Assembly (NCBI RefSeq): GCF_030269925.1
Contig: NC_085121.1
Coordinates: 16,447,501 to 16,511,500, forward strand
Direction: 5' to 3'
Length of the DNA stretch: 64,000 nucleotides
Source: Bombyx mori
Taxonomy: Eukaryota > Arthropoda > Insecta > Lepidoptera > Bombycidae
Shown: in pieces, positions 9,403-20,911 of the stretch
Position numbering within the stretch: the stretch's first letter is position 1
Layout: each line of letters starts with the position of its first letter
Made by a program: the position numbers and the translations under genes
Notes under the pieces: model-generated
What the model was told of the DNA's origin: nothing
Databases searched by the model: none
The model's input: the letters and a program-made list of their open reading frames with translations, nothing else

Positions 9403-9826
9403 AAGAGGGCCGTTCGGATTGTCGATAATCCCATTCTCACGGATCGTTCGGAACCTCTGGATCTGCGGAGGGACTTCGGATCCCTCTGTATTTTGTATGT
9501 TCCATGGGGGGTGCTCTAAGGAATTGTTTGAGATAATGCCCTCATCTCTTTTTTATCATCGCACCACCCGCCATCGGAGCTGAGTTCATCCATATTATCT
9601 GGAACCGCTGCGTTCGTTGACAGTGCGTTTCCAGAGGTCTTTTTTGCCGCGTACCATCCGGCTATGGAATGAGCTTCCTTCCACGGAGTTTCCCGAGCGT
9701 TATGTCATGTCCTTCTTCGCAGCGGCTTGGCTCTGCCTCTGACATTGCTGGAGTCCATTGGCGACGGTAACCATTCACCATCAGGTCGGCCGTACGATCA
9801 TCTGCTTACAAGGGCAACAAAAAAAA
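9403..9826 (+). mobile_element. BMC1-like LINE 3' end with internal deletion
   Basis: The last roughly 100 codons of a Jockey-type ORF2 plus the 3' UTR. Pieces such as VRNLWICGGTS and the CCACCCGCCATCGG region align with 15970-16651 reversed. Compared with 60626-61050 it lacks roughly 40 bases between the CTTCTTC motif and GCAGCGGCTTGG (about 9718). It ends in an interrupted A tail. Dead fragment. Confidence 0.8.
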
Positions 9827-10255
9827 TTATCTGAAAACATCCTCAGTCTCTTATGTTCTCAATTTATTGCATTCAATTTTCATTGCTCTGTTTACGACAA
9901 AATAAACTTACGCTTCGTTCTCGTTGTGGTAGCACTATGTTCTCGTTAAATGAGAAGTGAAAAGTTTATTACGTTTAGAACCTCAAAGTATTTTACGGCA
10001 CCTTTTAGTTAGAGACACATACGGATTATTTTCACGTAAGAGCTGTCTCAAATACACTGTAAATATATTTTGTGGATGGCAATAAAACGGTCGCTTCTAC
10101 TGCACTGAAGCGAGTCGGGGTACACGTGAGCTTAAAGCTCGTAACGCTCCAAATTATTTATAACTCGAAAACAGATTCGGTTTTTGTGTGTAAATAAATG
10201 TGAATGGTAAATTCGGTATTTAAACTTAGTTGAGTTTGAGCTTAGCGCAATTGTT

Positions 10256-10704
10256 GGCGCTTTAGGAAGACCAATGTAATAATAATTTTGACTTTTGGAA
10301 ATGCTGTTTATTTCGACATTTAGATGTACGACCATTCTAAGCCAGTAACAAGATGAAAACAAACTGAAGATCGCGTAGGCCACTGGCGCGTCTATTTAAA
10401 AGCTAGTAGTAGCCCAGTAATAAAATTAATAATACATATTTATGTATTATTATGTATTATTAATGATTAATAATACATATTTTTGTATTATTATAACATA
10501 TTTATGTATTATTAATTTTACTATGTATATAATTTTGATTTTATTATACATATTATTTAGTATTTTAATTATTAAAAATCCTATATTTATAGTCCTAATT
10601 AGTCCCATATTTTATCCTATATTTATAAAAATTCTTTCACTTGAGTGGAAGAATTGTTACACAGAATTTTGATGTCAAACTAAGCAGACTTTTGAAAGCT
10701 AATA
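10256..10704. repeat. Direct duplication, unit 1
   Basis: This stretch matches 10974-11276 in order. Shared blocks are GCTTTAGGAAG, GTAATAATAATTT, GACCATTCTAAGCC, CGCGTCTATTTAAAAGCTAG, CAAGTGGAACA/CTTGAGTGGAAGA and the AAGCAGA...GAAAGC(C/T)AATA end. Unit 1 has an extra AT-rich block (10421-10530). No gene is seen. Confidence 0.75.
10421..10530. repeat. AT-rich palindromic repeat cluster
   Basis: AATAATACAT and ATGTATTATT pair around a four-base loop near 10428-10451. Similar TAATACATATTT/TGTATTATTA units recur two more times. Cruciform-prone simple sequence, absent from the partner unit at 10974-11276. Confidence 0.65.
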
Positions 10705-10960
10705 TTTTTTTTTTGTTATTGTTTAGATGGGTGGACCAGCTCACAGGCCACCTGGTGTTAAGTGGTTACTGGAGCCCATATATAGGTACATCTACAACGT
10801 AAATGCGCCCACCCACCTTGAGATACAAGTTCTAAGGTCTCAAGTATAGTTACAACGGCTGCCCCACCCGTCAAACCGAAACGCATTACTGCTTCACGGC
10901 AGAAATGGACAGAGTGGTGGTACCTACCCGTGCGGACTCACAAGAGGTCCCACAACCAGT
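10705..10960 (-). mobile_element. Bm1-like SINE between duplicated units
   Basis: Starts with a T run on the plus strand and continues through the Bm1 3' end and body; no tRNA-like head. It lies exactly between the two copies of a direct duplication (10256-10704 and 10974-11276). Confidence 0.85.
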
Positions 10961-10973
10961 TAGGACCTTTGTG

Positions 10974-11276
10974 AGGTGCTTTAGGAAGGTCACTGTAATA
11001 ATAATTTCGAAGTTTTTCAATGCTATTTATTTCGATAGTCCGATTAGATATGCGACCATTCTAAGCCATTCGCGCGTCTATTTAAAAGCTAGAAGTAACC
11101 CAATAATAAAATTAATAGTAATTATATTATTTATTTAAAATCCTGTATATAAACAAATAAATATATATCTTTTAATAGTCAAGTGGAACAATTTTTACAC
11201 AGAGCTTTGTCTTTCGAAAACAAATATGCAGTGAAAATTAAGCTCAACCTAAGCAGATTTTCGAAAGCCAATAAAA
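10974..11276. repeat. Direct duplication, unit 2
   Basis: Diverged partner of 10256-10704 on the same strand, shorter because it lacks most of the AT-rich palindrome cluster. Divergence is visible throughout, so the duplication is not recent. Confidence 0.75.
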
Positions 11277-11827
11277 TCTACAGATTACAGTGTACATTTT
11301 TGTCATTCAGTTGAAACTTTAAAAGTACTTTCGCCCATTAAATCAACTCACGTTCCAGATGAAGCGAAGCAGCCAGCTCGAACACAGAACGAGGTACATT
11401 CAGCACTCAGCTTTATGAAGTATTGGCGGGAGATGATTTTGTTACAATCTCGGATTGCTTTATTCGGAGATTGTATCAGATGTTTACGACAAAGTAAATG
11501 AAATTGTCTATATCCGGTGAACGATACTCGACCGTAGACTTGAGGATTTTAGATTTAAAATCGCTTGTGCAATTTCAGAAGCAAGAGAGAGCTTTCATAG
11601 AATGGTAAGTGTATTTTCAACTAATTGAGTCATTTACCACTACCTTTTTGAGAGTTAGCAGAGAAAATGTTTGTTAAGCATTTAATAACAGTATCAGTTA
11701 AGTAAGTACGTGAATTCAACAACTCGATGGTCTAATGGGTAAGACGTGTCATTTATTTGGTGTGCAGTGTACTGATGTGAGATCCTAAATTCATTAAATT
11801 AGCGTGCAGACTTAGTTCGACAGCATA
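11277..11827. other. Unassigned AT-rich sequence
   Basis: No coding region or repeat was recognised. Confidence 0.4.
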
Positions 11828-12117
11828 TCTCTATATATAAAAATGAATTGCTGTTCGTTAGTCTCGCTAAAACTCGAGAACGGCTGAACCGATTTGGCTA
11901 ATTTTGGTCTTGAATTATTTGTGGAAGTCCAGAGAAGGTTTAAAAGGTGGATAAATATGAACATGCTCGGAATTAAATAAAAATGACAATTTTGTTTTTC
12001 CTTTGATGTGTCCCCCATCGGACGGATTCCTTTTGTTTGTTTTAAGTTTATTTTACACAGAAGTTTAGGTTTTTTATTTATCGATTGAGGCACTACGAAG
12101 TCTGCCGGATCAGATAG
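11828..12117 (+). mobile_element. Short non-autonomous Helitron, decayed 3' end
   Basis: Begins TC (preceded by A) with CTATATATAAAAATGAATTG. It carries the phrase GAACGGCTGAACCGATTTGG common to lepidopteran Helitron-like repeats. It ends GTCTGCCGGATCAGATAG followed by T; the expected CTAG terminus is ATAG here. It has no coding capacity, so any past movement used a Rep/helicase supplied elsewhere. The family assignment is from memory of typical ends. Confidence 0.65.
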
Positions 12118-12504
12118 TATGTTATAAAATTATGAGCTTATGCTAACTTATAGTACGTCTGTGGCTTACTTTGTACAAATTATGGCGATGTTGGATCGAT
12201 TTTCATTCTGCAGAAGAGGGCTAGTCTTGTGATTTATCACATGCACCCAAGGGAATCCTTGAGGGAGAAATTTAAGGAAATTACATTTCTGAGTTCAGTG
12301 TCCGAATAATATTTTGAGTGTTTTATGTACGAGTCATCATTCTCCTGCCCTTCTCCCAGTCACCTGGGGTCGGCGCAACGTGTTTTCTCCTTCCATACTC
12401 TTCTATTATATATAATTTCTTCGCTTATATACCATTTCTTTTACTTGTATGAACGAGTATATATGAAAAAATCATTTAAAAGCATTCCATGATTTTTTGC
12501 GTGA
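12118..12504. other. Unassigned sequence
   Basis: Nothing recognised. One short stretch (about 12195-12300) reads a little like LINE coding sequence but is too eroded to assign. Confidence 0.3.
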
Positions 12505-12660
12505 ATGCCATCATCTATTTTGAGATATGAGGTGTTAATCTCAATTATATAGTCTGACCACTGACCCACTCTTCTACCGGAACGCATTACTGCATCGCAG
12601 TAAAAGTAGATAGGATGATGGCACCTACCCATGCTGGGTCACTAGAGAGGCTCTATTCGA
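12505..12660 (-). mobile_element. Degenerate Bm1-like SINE relic
   Basis: Ordered matches to the minus-strand Bm1 body remain: TTTTGAGATATGAG, CCGGAACGCATTACTGC, GATGATGGCACCTACCC. Many substitutions and a lost 3' end indicate an old copy. Confidence 0.55.
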
Positions 12661-12818
12661 AATTAATGACGTAAATTAAATTTGTTTGTGGAGTTGATTC
12701 TTATTATGCTATCGTAACAGTCATTAGAAGTAATGGCTTAAGTCGCATTATTGAAAATAAGTTGACCGGGCGTTTTAGGCCATGACGACATTTTGATTGG
12801 CGCAATATACATACATAA

Positions 12819-12925
12819 TAGACTAACAGTAACCACAGGCTTGCTTTACCAATGACTCGTTTAATATGCACACATATAGACTAAGACTAATCACCGGCTT
12901 ACTAAAGCAAGCCAATGACTCGTTT
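12819..12925. repeat. Tandem repeat, two units
   Basis: Two diverged copies of a roughly 58-bp unit, starting AGACTAA and ending CCAATGACTCGTTTA. Local tandem duplication. Confidence 0.65.
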
Positions 12926-13103
12926 ACATAAAGCTAGTATTACGGAACTTTATGTGCGTCGTTACAACAAGATCACACAAAATATAGAATCGCTACCTAC
13001 ATTTATTTTGTGCATTGAGTCAATGATTTCTGCACAGACAGCACTATGTGAAAACGAAGTGTGCGTTCTAAATGGCTTCATTTATTGTTATTACTGTATT
13101 TTT

Positions 13104-13173
13104 ACATGAAATTGTAAAGAAGATAATACAAAACCGGCACATGAAATTCTAAAGAAGATAACACAAAACCGGT
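13104..13173. repeat. 35-bp tandem duplication
   Basis: Two adjacent 35-bp units (13104-13138 and 13139-13173) containing AAAGAAGATAA and ACAAAACCGG, with two or three differences between them. Confidence 0.75.
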
Positions 13174-13426
13174 GTTGGTAATTAAAAAACAAACCAAACT
13201 GTTGAGTATTGGTTTTCGTAGGTTCTTATCAAGAGTGTGACTTTTTGGTAATCCGTGTGGTTACATCTACATATTATGATGTATCGACGTTTACCAAGTA
13301 TGTTCTGATGAAATTTAAATTAATATAGTTTACTAATATTTCAATTCGTATCAAGCGGTGCTAAAGGGCTCGAATATTGAGGTAAATACTTTTTAACACA
13401 ATTAAAATCATATAGCCTAAATAATC

Positions 13427-13857
13427 TTTTTTTTTATTGCTAGATGAGTGGACGAGCTCACAGCCCACCTGGTGTTAAGTGGTTACTGGAGCCCATAGAC
13501 ATTTACGACGTAAATGCGCCACCCACCTTGAAATATAAGTTCTAAGGTCTCAAGTATAGTTACAACGGCTGCCCCACCCTTCAAACCGAAACGCATTACT
13601 GCTTCACGACAGAAATAGGCAAGGTGGTGGTACCCACCCGCGCGGACTCACAAGAGGTTCTACCACCAGTAATTACGAAAAATTAAAATTTTGCGGGTTT
13701 CATTTTTATTACACGATGTTATACCTTGGAAGTCAATCGTGAACATTTGTTGAGTACGTATTTCATTAGAAAAATTTGTACCCGCCTGAGATTCGAACAC
13801 CGGCACATCGCTCAACACGAATGCATCGGACGTCTTATCCGTTAGGCCACGACGACT
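13427..13857 (-). mobile_element. Full-length Bm1-like SINE with tRNA-like head
   Basis: A near-complete copy on the minus strand: poly(A) end (T run at 13427-13435), 3' end, body and head. The head reads GGCCTAACGGATAAGACG (A-box-like) and then GGTGTTCGAATCTC (B-box-like), a split pol III promoter typical of tRNA-derived SINEs. Pol III transcription and movement by LINE enzymes are inferred from the family. Confidence 0.9.
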
Positions 13858-14282
13858 TCATAATTTTTCGAAAATAGACCATAAGATCCTTCGCTATGTG
13901 TTTTTCTACCGATATTTTAATGTTCTTATGGTAACCATCCGAATACACTTCAAACAGGCTAAGCTGATTGCGCCCATGTAATAATGATTAATGCTGAAAA
14001 ATACGAGTGATTCAGAGTTAAGGTTTCAATAAACGAAAAATAAATGAAATATATAAAAGTTTTTAATAAATGAATCATTAGTAAATAGCTTCTAGTATTC
14101 ATGATTTAATTATGGAGCCGAAACATATATTTCAATCCGTTCAATAAAATAAATATTATCCAAAACAAATATTGTTCTAGTTCAATAAAAGGTTTCTCTT
14201 CACTAAGCATCACATAGAATGGTCACATCGAGGGGACACAATAATCTACAAGAACTGAACAAATACGCAACGCTTTTCTTAA

Positions 14283-14699
14283 TTCCGTTACTGTCACCGG
14301 TCCTTATTTATATTATTAGTTGTTATTGAAAAATACTTTTTTGTTTTGGTATATATCTTTTTTAATAGAAGCACCTGCCTGTCTCGAGATGAGCAGTGGT
14401 GCCAAGATTATGGTATCAAAAGCTCTTATTTTTTGTTGTTATTAACTTCGCCTTCCCATATGCCAAGACTGAAAGTTACTTATTTTTTCCCTTTCCCAAT
14501 GAATTCCAAAGCCTAGTAATTGTTGTTTGGAAATTACAAATATTGATTTTAAACAAATTCCACGAGTGTATGGAATATATTTGTAAGCAAATGTATCAAT
14601 TTAACATAAAATAAATTAAAAAATTCAATAATTATCATAGAATTAAATACTTCTGAATTTTAATTCGACTTTGTTCTCTTGTCGATGACAGTAACGGAA
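14283..14699. repeat. Inverted-repeat-bounded segment, possible MITE relic
   Basis: TTCCGTTACTGTCA at 14283-14296 and its exact reverse complement at 14686-14699 face each other about 390 bp apart. Weaker pairing extends outward (TTCTT) and inward (CG). The AT-rich interior has a 72-codon frame (14396-14614) with no recognised domain. No convincing TSD was seen, so a MITE is only one reading. Confidence 0.4.
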
Positions 14700-15179
14700 G
14701 AAACGAAAACGGAGACCTAAATAAACACTCATGTTTGTAGTCCGATTTACCATCCCCAATGAGAAACGGGCCTCACGTAACATTGTACATAGATTCAGGG
14801 TATTTCTAGTTTAAGTAAAACGCTAGTGGAAATGTTTATATATATTTTATTTATTTGGTACCTATTATAAGAACTAACGACCCTCTTGACCGAGCATTAG
14901 CTTATATTTTTTTCGTTTTTCGCGATTCGTAAATTAAATCTAAAATAATTTTATGATGACTGATCATCGTTTTCAGTGACCACAAAATGTCTAAGGTATT
15001 TGAAAAGTTGACATAATGTGGTAAAGTAAAATTCCGTAAAATATTTGTAATTATTAGTTCATTAATATCATAAAATGAAAAGTGAGTGGTTTTCATGTTA
15101 AAAAGCATACCAGGATAATTTAAGCATAATCATCACCAGAACCTTTGATTGTTCTCTGTTCACTTTTACATCATCATTC

Positions 15180-15545
15180 TTTAGGTTTTTAAGCTGATAG
15201 CCTTGAGAGGCTATATCAGCGTCGCCTAAACTAGTAGGTGAGCTCACGGGACTCAAATCTGATGACGTTGCTAACACGAACCCTAACAAGAGTCGTGCTT
15301 CGCAGAATCTACCACCGGATCGGAAACGCGACCCACTGAGAAGATCCGGCGAGAAACTCAGTGGGCTGTGTCTGAGGGTTAATTTACTCGTCGAGCCCTT
15401 CGTCGCAAGCGACGGGTTCGACGGGAACGATGACTGGTGCTTGAGATACCTAAAAGCACCGTTAGTGGATCAAGAGGATCCGAAATGACGTGTTTGGGGC
15501 GACATCGACTGCTTTCCATTCTGTCATACATAGTAATAGCTCCCA
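15180..15545 (-). mobile_element. Jockey-type LINE 3' end, group B
   Basis: Minus-strand end of an ORF2 (CRPKHVISDPLDPLTVLL... ending RRARRVN, stop near 15379) followed by a 3' UTR. It is related to the C-terminus of the intact LINE (RPRHVLTDPSDPITFALD) and shares its 3' UTR block (about 15300-15365), but is clearly another family or subfamily. 5'-truncated and non-functional. Confidence 0.75.
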
Positions 15546-15969
15546 TTGTAATTTGTGGAATGGAGGAGATTTTCATGAAGCTCGTTTGCTCTCTCTCTCT
15601 AGTTTAAGTGAAAACTTTTAAAGGTAAATTTTCGCCTCATGTTTCTTTCTACTTCCTGTCATTTTTATAATCCACGGGAGCTTAAAGTAAATGCTTCGTA
15701 GCAACGTCTACAAATTGTCTACGATACTTCGTAGCACTTTGAACATTCGTAGCACTTATGTTGCTACGAGACGCTACGACCATTTTTACTTTATGAATAC
15801 GTTTCGTTTTACGATTGCTCATGTGTGGAAGTACTTTTTACCTATTACTTTGTTCTCGTAAAAGGAGCTTTTTACGGTGAGGTTGTATAAGGTATTTCAC
15901 GGATGAAAATAAATTGTTTCGGATATTATTACAGTATCTTAATTTGTACATGACTATCCTTTCGCTAAG
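15546..15969. other. Spacer with clustered CGTAGC motifs
   Basis: At about 15690-15780 the words CTTCGTAGCA, TTCGTAGCAC and GCTACGAGACGCTACG recur in both orientations, giving a small cluster of repeats and dyads. No gene is seen. A CT run lies at about 15589-15600. Confidence 0.45.
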
Positions 15970-16651
15970 TTTTTTTTTTTTTTTTTTTTTTTTTATTGCC
16001 TTTGTAGGCAGACGGGCATACGGCCCACCTGATGGTGAGTGGTTACCGTCGCCCATGGACTTCAGCAATGCCAGGGGCAGAGCCAAGCCGCTGCCTACCG
16101 CTTAATACTCTCCACAAGCCTCGTTTGAAGAAGGACATGTCATAGCGCTCGGGAAACACCGTGGAGGGGAGCTCATTCCATAGCCGGATGGTACGTGGCA
16201 AAAAAGATCTCTGGAAACGCACTGTAGATGAACGCAGTGGCTCCAGGTAGTATGGATGAACTCTACTCCGGTGGCGGGCGGTGCGATGGTAAAAACGAGA
16301 TGCTGGTATCATCTCGAACAATTCCTCAGAGCACTCCCCATGGAACATACGGTACAAAATACAGAGGGAACCGAAGTCCCTCCGCAGACCCAGAGGCTCC
16401 AAACGATCCGAGAGAATGGGATTATCGACAATCCGAACGGCCCTCCTCTGTATGGAGTCAAATGGAAGAAGCTGGTATTTGGGAGCCCCAGCCCAGAGAT
16501 GGGAGCAGTACTCCATGCGAGGCCGGACTTGTGCTTTATAAAGCAAAAGTCTTTGTCCAGGCGTGAAGTACCGCTTCGCTCTGTTGAGGACTCCCAGCAT
16601 TTTGGACGCCAACTTGGCTTTGCCTTCCAAATGACTCCGAAACTGGACATC
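15970..16651 (-). mobile_element. BMC1-like LINE, 5'-truncated, best preserved copy
   Basis: After a long T run (A tail of the element) come the 3' UTR and about 200 open codons of the ORF2 C-terminus on the minus strand: VQFRSHLEGKAK, YFTPGQRLLLYKAQ, RMEYCSHLWAGAP, RRAVRIVDNP, LWNELPSTVFP, FFKRGLWRVLSG. These are post-RT motifs of a Jockey-clade LINE; I recall this family as BMC1 in Bombyx. Homology begins at about 16651, so endonuclease and catalytic RT are absent. The frame running on to 16687 includes flanking DNA. Dead copy, but little decayed. Confidence 0.85.
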
Positions 16652-17640
16652 GAAGGGGTAGGGTGTATTATGAGACTTTATGGACATGGTTCAGTATACA
16701 GTCTATTTCTGCCGCGAAGTAATCGCGCGTTCCAGCTTTAAGGTTATGAGAGCTTTTATGCCATACAATTTAAGCTTTTATCTATGTCTCAAGGTGGTTT
16801 GTTTATACGTTGATTGCCAATTATATGAAAACAATATCTTGCTGAAGAAAGGTATTTTCCTAAAATTAAGCAAATTCTGAATTCATATTTGATGATTTCA
16901 CAATCTTATTACTTCATCGAGGCGGAAATTCGCAAATATATAATATAATAGTGTGATATCTATTTATTTTTATATAAATATGCAACAGCTTTATTTTTCG
17001 CCGTCTTGCTGATGTCCTTGAGCGATGATTATTCTTCATTAACGGGACTTATCAGATCACTAACGCTCTTGCGAATATTTTAATCGAAGTAACTTGGTAT
17101 TAATTTCGCGTTTTACGTAAAAAGAAAACTCTTGTTAGAAAAAACATATACAATATTTTATAGATACTGACTGAAAACAAATTACCGAAGCGGAAACCGG
17201 AAATGGAACGATATTTTCTTTGGAGGCTTGAGGCGATGAGATTTCTTAAGTGTTCCGCCGCATTACGTGAACGATTCACATCTGATCGGTTCATAATATA
17301 AGCGATCTTAGCGTCGAGTAAATAAAGAAGAAAATTGCATGTTTTTTTAGCTTATTTATATTACATGTAGATACGCATTTTGTAGATGAATCGATTCCCC
17401 ATGCTGAATGCCTCGATTGATACTGTGACCTATTTTAAAAATTTCATTTGCTTTTTATGTAGTTCTTTTTTATGAATTTTGGCTCGCCATTAAATCTACA
17501 GTGCTGTTCATTTGTGTACACTGTCAGCGGTTTGAAATTTTTGCCCAAACAAATTTGAAATGGAAACTAAACGACTATTTTGTCGGTCTAGTGATGTGAG
17601 ACCAGGATTGCGGAACTTATATATAAGTATATTTATATAA
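16652..17640. other. Unassigned AT-rich sequence
   Basis: No repeat family, RNA gene or convincing coding region was recognised. Confidence 0.45.
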
Positions 17641-18032
17641 ATTTTTTTATTGCCTTTAGAGGCAGACGAGCATACTGCCCACCTGATGGTGAGTGGTTAC
17701 CGTCGCCCATGGACTTCAGCAATGTCAGGAGCAGAGCCAAGCCGCTGCCTACCGCTTAATACTCTCCACAAGCCTCGTTTGAAGAAAGACATGACATAGC
17801 CCTCGGGAAACACCGTGGAGTGGAGCTCTGGAAGCGCACTGTCGATGAACGCAGCGGTTCCAGATAATATGGATGAACTCTGCTCCGATGGCGGGAGGTG
17901 CGGTGATAAAAAGGAGATGAGGGAATCATCTCAAACAATTCTTCAGAGCACTCGCCATGGAACATACGATACAAAATACAGAGGGAACCGAAGTCCATCC
18001 GCAGACCCAGAGGTTCTAAACGATCCGTGAGA
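17641..18032 (-). mobile_element. BMC1-like LINE 3' end with internal deletion
   Basis: Same family and strand as 15970-16651. It lacks about 50 bases at about 17827, where the sequence jumps from GTGGAGCTC to TGGAAGCGCACTG. The open frame at 17756-17998 is the remaining ORF2 end (FGSLCILYRMFHGECSEELF). Confidence 0.82.
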
Positions 18033-18039
18033 ATGAATT

Positions 18040-18115
18040 ATTTGCTCAGTGTGGCGCTGTGGTTAACGCTCCTATTTACTCGATCGAGTGCCGCGGGTTC
18101 AATTCCCACTTCTTG
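18040..18115 (+). other. tRNA-like promoter sequence, not a functional tRNA
   Basis: TGGCGCTGTGGTTAACG resembles an A box and GCGGGTTCAATTCCC a B box at tRNA-like spacing. I cannot fold a complete cloverleaf with acceptor stem. It is more likely a SINE head or a tRNA pseudogene than a working tRNA. Confidence 0.35.
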
Positions 18116-18317
18116 CAAACGTTCCCGCGACGAACAGAATCTTAACTTACAGCCAGATGATCGCGTGTAATTTCTTTCGATTATTTGTTACTGGCAGGAT
18201 GTTTTGTTTTGCAGGATTGCTGGGGTACTCGTCCTTGATAGTTTTATCAATTTTTAGTACGCGTATCCTAAAAATCAATACTATCCTGAGTCGGGGTATA
18301 TGATATGTGATATTTTT

Positions 18318-18563
18318 ACTGGTGGTAGGACCTCTTGTGAGTCCGCACGGGTGGGTACCACCACCCTGCCTATTTCTGCCGTGAAGCAGTAATGCGTTTC
18401 GGTTTGAAGGGTGGGGCAGCCGTTGTAACTATACTTGAGACCTTAGAACTTGTATCTCAAGGTGGGTGGCACATTTACGTTGTGAATGTCTATGGGCTCC
18501 AGTAACTACTTAACACCAGGTGGGCTGTGAGCTCGTCCACTCATCTAAGCAATAAAAAAAAAA
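18318..18563 (+). mobile_element. Bm1-like SINE, 5'-truncated copy
   Basis: Runs from ACTGGTGGTAGGACCTC to the GCAATAAAAA tail on the plus strand. Close to the consensus of the copies in this window. Confidence 0.88.
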
Positions 18564-18897
18564 TGTTTCTTCTTTATTCTCTGGAATCATAATTAGTTTT
18601 GAACTTTGGAAAATGAAACTTTTAAATGTTGACTAATGAAATTTCAGAAATCAGCACGATCGATATTGGGCTCATGGAAATAGTCAAATTGAAAAAGGCA
18701 ATTTGCCTTTTCGAATCAAACCATGCCCTTCGTCATTCTTAGCGTTAGATAGAAAGGGACTTGTAATATTAATTCCGTATCCCGGAACAGGGAAAATTCC
18801 TATCTTCGTCCCTGAGGTGACAAGGGGCAGCGGCATCTGACAAATGCATGTCTTTTAGCCCCCGGAGATTTATGGTCAATAATAGTGTTAAAATTTT

Positions 18898-19044
18898 AAC
18901 GCAACTATAGTTGAGACCTTTGAACTTATATCTCAAGGGGGGTGGCGCATTTACGTCGTAGATGTCGATGGGCTCCAATAACCACTTAACACCAGGTGGG
19001 CTGTGAGCTCGTCCACCGGTCTAAGCAATAAATAAAAAAAAAAG
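18898..19044 (+). mobile_element. Bm1-like SINE, short 3' copy
   Basis: Only the last third of Bm1 is present, starting near AACTATAGTTGAGACC and ending in an A-rich tail. The breakpoint lies within the body. Confidence 0.85.
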
Positions 19045-19623
19045 TAAATGTATTGAATCATCTAAGGCAAAGAATTAACTTATGCTAATAATTTAAATGT
19101 TAAGGTTTGTTAAGTTGACAAAAACGTCCGTTGTTTTTTTTATCCATAAATAGTAATAGTCTATACATTTGAAGAGAATGAAAGCTGTAATATTAGTATG
19201 GGCGCTGCACGATAGGTGGCACGCGAGTAGCCTCAACAAATCTATATTTTTCACAGCACTAGCGATGGTCAAAGGGAAGCGTGACCGGGTTTCGCTATTA
19301 AAAATAATTGTTTTAACAGACGCTAATGTGTTATTGATTATATAAGTGGGAAGATCAGTACTTTTTGGCTAATTCACACTGGCACACTAATTTTAATTTA
19401 ACGTAAGAAAATATAAATGACAGTCATCAGATTGACATGGCGATGTTACGAATAGTATTTTTTTGAAAAAGCGATAGTAATATAGTATAGTTTTTTTTTT
19501 TAAATAAAAAGATTTTGTTGTTCAACTAGATCCACTAGATTTCGCCATACCATCCCACATATATTGGTGGTATAATTTAACCACCATGGACCGTGTCCAC
19601 CAGTGAGCCGTCGTAGCTTATTG
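19045..19623. other. Unassigned AT-rich sequence
   Basis: Nothing recognised. Confidence 0.4.
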
Positions 19624-19627
19624 GTAT

Positions 19628-19832
19628 TGTTACGCCGGTAAGAGTAACACCATCTATCACCGAATAGTCTAATCGAAACTACTCGAAGCGAAACAGCGAA
19701 CGAATCACCTGAAGCGAAGCGGAAGAAGCGAATTGAGAATTTTAAAGTGTTCGTTAAGTGTTCTAAGTGCTAATACAGTTTTTAGTTGTACTTTGGTGGA
19801 ATTTTATTTATCCCGAACCCCAGCGCTTAACA
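19628..19832 (+). mobile_element. Solo LTR, internally deleted
   Basis: Begins TGTTACGCCGGTAAGAG and ends GCGCTTAACA (TG...CA). It is flanked by GTAT on both sides (19624-19627 and 19833-19836), a 4-bp TSD. It matches the solo LTR at 43757-44150 but lacks about 190 internal bases after the CCGAATAGTC motif. The orientation is arbitrary. A 4-bp TSD and TG/CA ends suit a Ty3/gypsy-like element, but no internal genes remain to prove it. Confidence 0.8.
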
Positions 19833-20464
19833 GTATGTACTCTGGTCAAAGAACGACTCTCTCTATTTTACTCTGAATCTTTTAGTCGCTTCTTACAACA
19901 TCCACGAATAGAGGTGAGGCGGTGTTACTCTAGGCCGCGATGTCACCTAGATAAATAGCAGTAAAGAATATGTCTCAAATGTAGAATAATGCATAACAAA
20001 ACCAACGATATAGGTCGCTCCATACTTCCTTTGCCAAAATAAAATCAAAAGTAATTCTAAACTAATTTAACTATTTTTAAATTCATCAAACATGGAGACA
20101 CTATATTTTCTACCTCTAACTCCACAAACTATCTCATCGTAATATGGTACGAAAGGACCTTAAATATTTTACATGTTTAATTAACACATTACGACTAAAA
20201 TTCGCGGTTAGAACCCGTTATATAGTAATTTTGTAATGTTAAATTAGCACACGCACACATGCACATACATATCGCGACTATCCCATTTGAGAATGTAGTA
20301 AGTGACAGACAAAAATAGTTTGTCGAACTGGTTCCGATGTGCATAAAACGGACTTTGAGCTTGTAAGTTCCAAAATATAAATAAAAATATTAACATTTAA
20401 TGAAGCGAATGTTTTAAAAGCAATTTCTTTTATTTATTTTAATTTCAAATTCCATCCTAGCGTT

Positions 20465-20640
20465 AATAGTATTATGGATCTGTGGAAGGAAAGAGGCCTA
20501 GGGGTTCCGTGCGCTGGTCTGATCAAATTAAGACGACATTGGACTCCAGCATGAGTGTCACTATGCACTGTACAGAGGACAGGAAGAAGCTGAGGAAAAG
20601 TACTCCGTAAAGGTCACGGCCCTAACACTGAGGAACACGG
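20465..20640 (+). mobile_element. RTE-like LINE C-terminal fragment (family C)
   Basis: The coding sense shows KRPRGSVRWSDQIKTTLDSS followed by HCTEDRKKLR, the usual arrangement at the end of RTE-like LINE reverse transcriptases. Related pieces lie on the minus strand at 38895-39065 and 57500-57905. A Bm1 copy begins directly downstream. Confidence 0.6.
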
Positions 20641-20643
20641 CGC

Positions 20644-20785
20644 ACTGGTGGTAGGACCTCTTGTGAGTTCGCACGGGTAGGTACCACCGTCCCACCTATT
20701 TCTGCCGTGAAGCAGTAATGCGTTTCGGTTTGAGGGATTGGGCAGCCGTTGTAACTATACTGAAACCTTAGAACTTATATCTCAA
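20644..20785 (+). mobile_element. Bm1-like SINE, truncated at both ends
   Basis: The body from ACTGGTGGTAGG to ACTTATATCTCAA is present; the 3' end is missing beyond 20785. Confidence 0.8.
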
Positions 20786-20911
20786 CTATCACTATTGAAT
20801 GAAGTGGCAGTGATTGAAAAATAGATAGGTGCGGATATCCCTTCACTTCTTAGCTTTTGAATATGACGTCCAAGCATCAATTGTTTGCACCGTCCCATCA
20901 ATTTTGTTATC

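Noticed and set aside
16228..16741. Plus-strand frames of 112 and 161 codons
   Set aside because: They are antisense to the BMC1-like ORF2 end on the minus strand, whose motifs are clear.
18040..18115. Functional tRNA gene
   Set aside because: A- and B-box-like words are present, but no acceptor stem or full cloverleaf could be drawn.
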